A DNA stretch of 32,080 nucleotides, taken from the NCBI GenBank assembly GCA_016987375.1, contig PJRA01000263.1, positions 3,047,137 through 3,079,216 on the forward strand, written 5' to 3'. Positions within the stretch are counted from its first letter, which is position 1. The number at the start of each line of letters is the position of its first letter. Below, in pieces: positions 31,767-32,080 of the stretch. This DNA comes from Brachionus koreanus. Taxonomy: Eukaryota; Rotifera; Eurotatoria; Ploima; Brachionidae. Both the position numbers and the translations under genes were made by a program. Below the pieces are notes generated by a model. That model was not told the DNA's origin. It worked only from the letters and a program-made list of their open reading frames with translations, and did not search any database.

Positions 31767-32080
31767 TTAATTTATCAATTCAAACATTCGTTCTAATTGT
31801 TCAGAATAAAGTTCTGCATTTAAAGCACGACCGTCTCGAATCAGCTCAAAGTATATTACCCCCTTGAAATTCCACTAAACACACAGCATCACCTTTTTAT
31901 CAAAGCCTCCTCTTTTCACGACTGGCTGATTTGGTTGAGGTGGTTCCAACCATTGGTTTCTGTTATCATAATTTCGAAAATAGATCCATTTCTCATCACA
32001 AGTAATGATCCGTCTGAATTGATAGCTTTGTTAATCAAATTAAGGTGACGAGATTCTCGATTCTCGCCTGACTTTTGTAT
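31767..32080 (-). pseudogene. Broken mariner transposase fragment (Tc1/mariner)
   Basis: The minus strand reads RHLNLINKAINSD, then after a one-base frameshift (near 32011) RIITCDEKWIYFRNYDNRNQ, a PPQPNQPVVKRGGFDKKVMLCV stretch interrupted in print here, an in-frame TAG (31875-31877) where mariner has Trp, then WNFKGVIYFELIRDGRALNA and ELYSEQLERMFELIN, ending at a TAA (31769-31767). TCDEKW holds the first Asp of the mariner catalytic triad; the second and third Asp would lie downstream and are missing. It starts beyond the right window edge. One frameshift, one nonsense codon and the truncated 3' part make it dead. Confidence 0.85.

Noticed and set aside
1..32080. CRISPR arrays, operons, tRNA or rRNA genes, prophage
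   Set aside because: The window is eukaryotic with spliced genes; no regularly spaced repeats, no cloverleaf with A and B boxes and no rRNA-like sequence were seen.

Overview
This window is animal nuclear DNA: very AT-rich (the coding exons stand out by composition), with many short GT-AG introns (about 45-65 nt) beside a few kilobase-scale introns full of small transposon remains, and animal-specific gene families. I infer a protostome with a small AT-rich genome; a monogonont rotifer of the Brachionus kind is my best guess, from composition and gene style only. One assembly gap (629 Ns, 11511-12139) is present.

Layout. 1-2069: first exon of a CLCA-family gene (minus strand), with the rest running off the left edge; its first intron holds an inverted-repeat element. 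4107-10193: a complete DDX31-like nucleolar DEAD-box RNA helicase gene (minus strand, 9 exons, 817 residues), with a 3.2-kb intron cutting helicase motif V and holding two hAT-type miniature transposons and a decayed SAP-domain remnant. 10194-12294: the divergent intergenic region, with a third hAT-type element and the gap. 12295-21560: a complete PNPLA6/7 (neuropathy target esterase, Swiss cheese) phospholipase gene (plus strand, 17 coding exons in the main form, 1480 residues). 23701-27196: a complete SCAI gene (minus strand, 11 exons, 633 residues), convergent with PNPLA6/7. 29172-29588: an intronless four-membrane-span protein of unknown family (minus strand). 30899-32080: a 5'-truncated LINE fragment with a likely target duplication, and a broken mariner transposase, both minus strand.

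The most interesting feature is inside the PNPLA6/7 gene. The exon that encodes the catalytic Asp of the patatin domain exists twice, at 17420-17591 and 19903-20019. Both copies are exactly 117 coding nt, both are phase 1 at each end, and they are 27/39 identical in protein. The upstream copy is divided by a 55-nt intron that the downstream copy lacks. This is the layout expected for mutually exclusive exons giving two catalytic variants of the esterase.

The second theme is small DNA transposons with readable boundaries: three hAT-type elements with perfect 8-bp target duplications, two of them stacked at the same target site, and two TA-flanked inverted-repeat elements. The genes do not form one pathway. 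They are a helicase for ribosome biogenesis, an ER lysophospholipase, a nuclear transcription cofactor and a secreted or membrane CLCA protein that happen to be neighbours.
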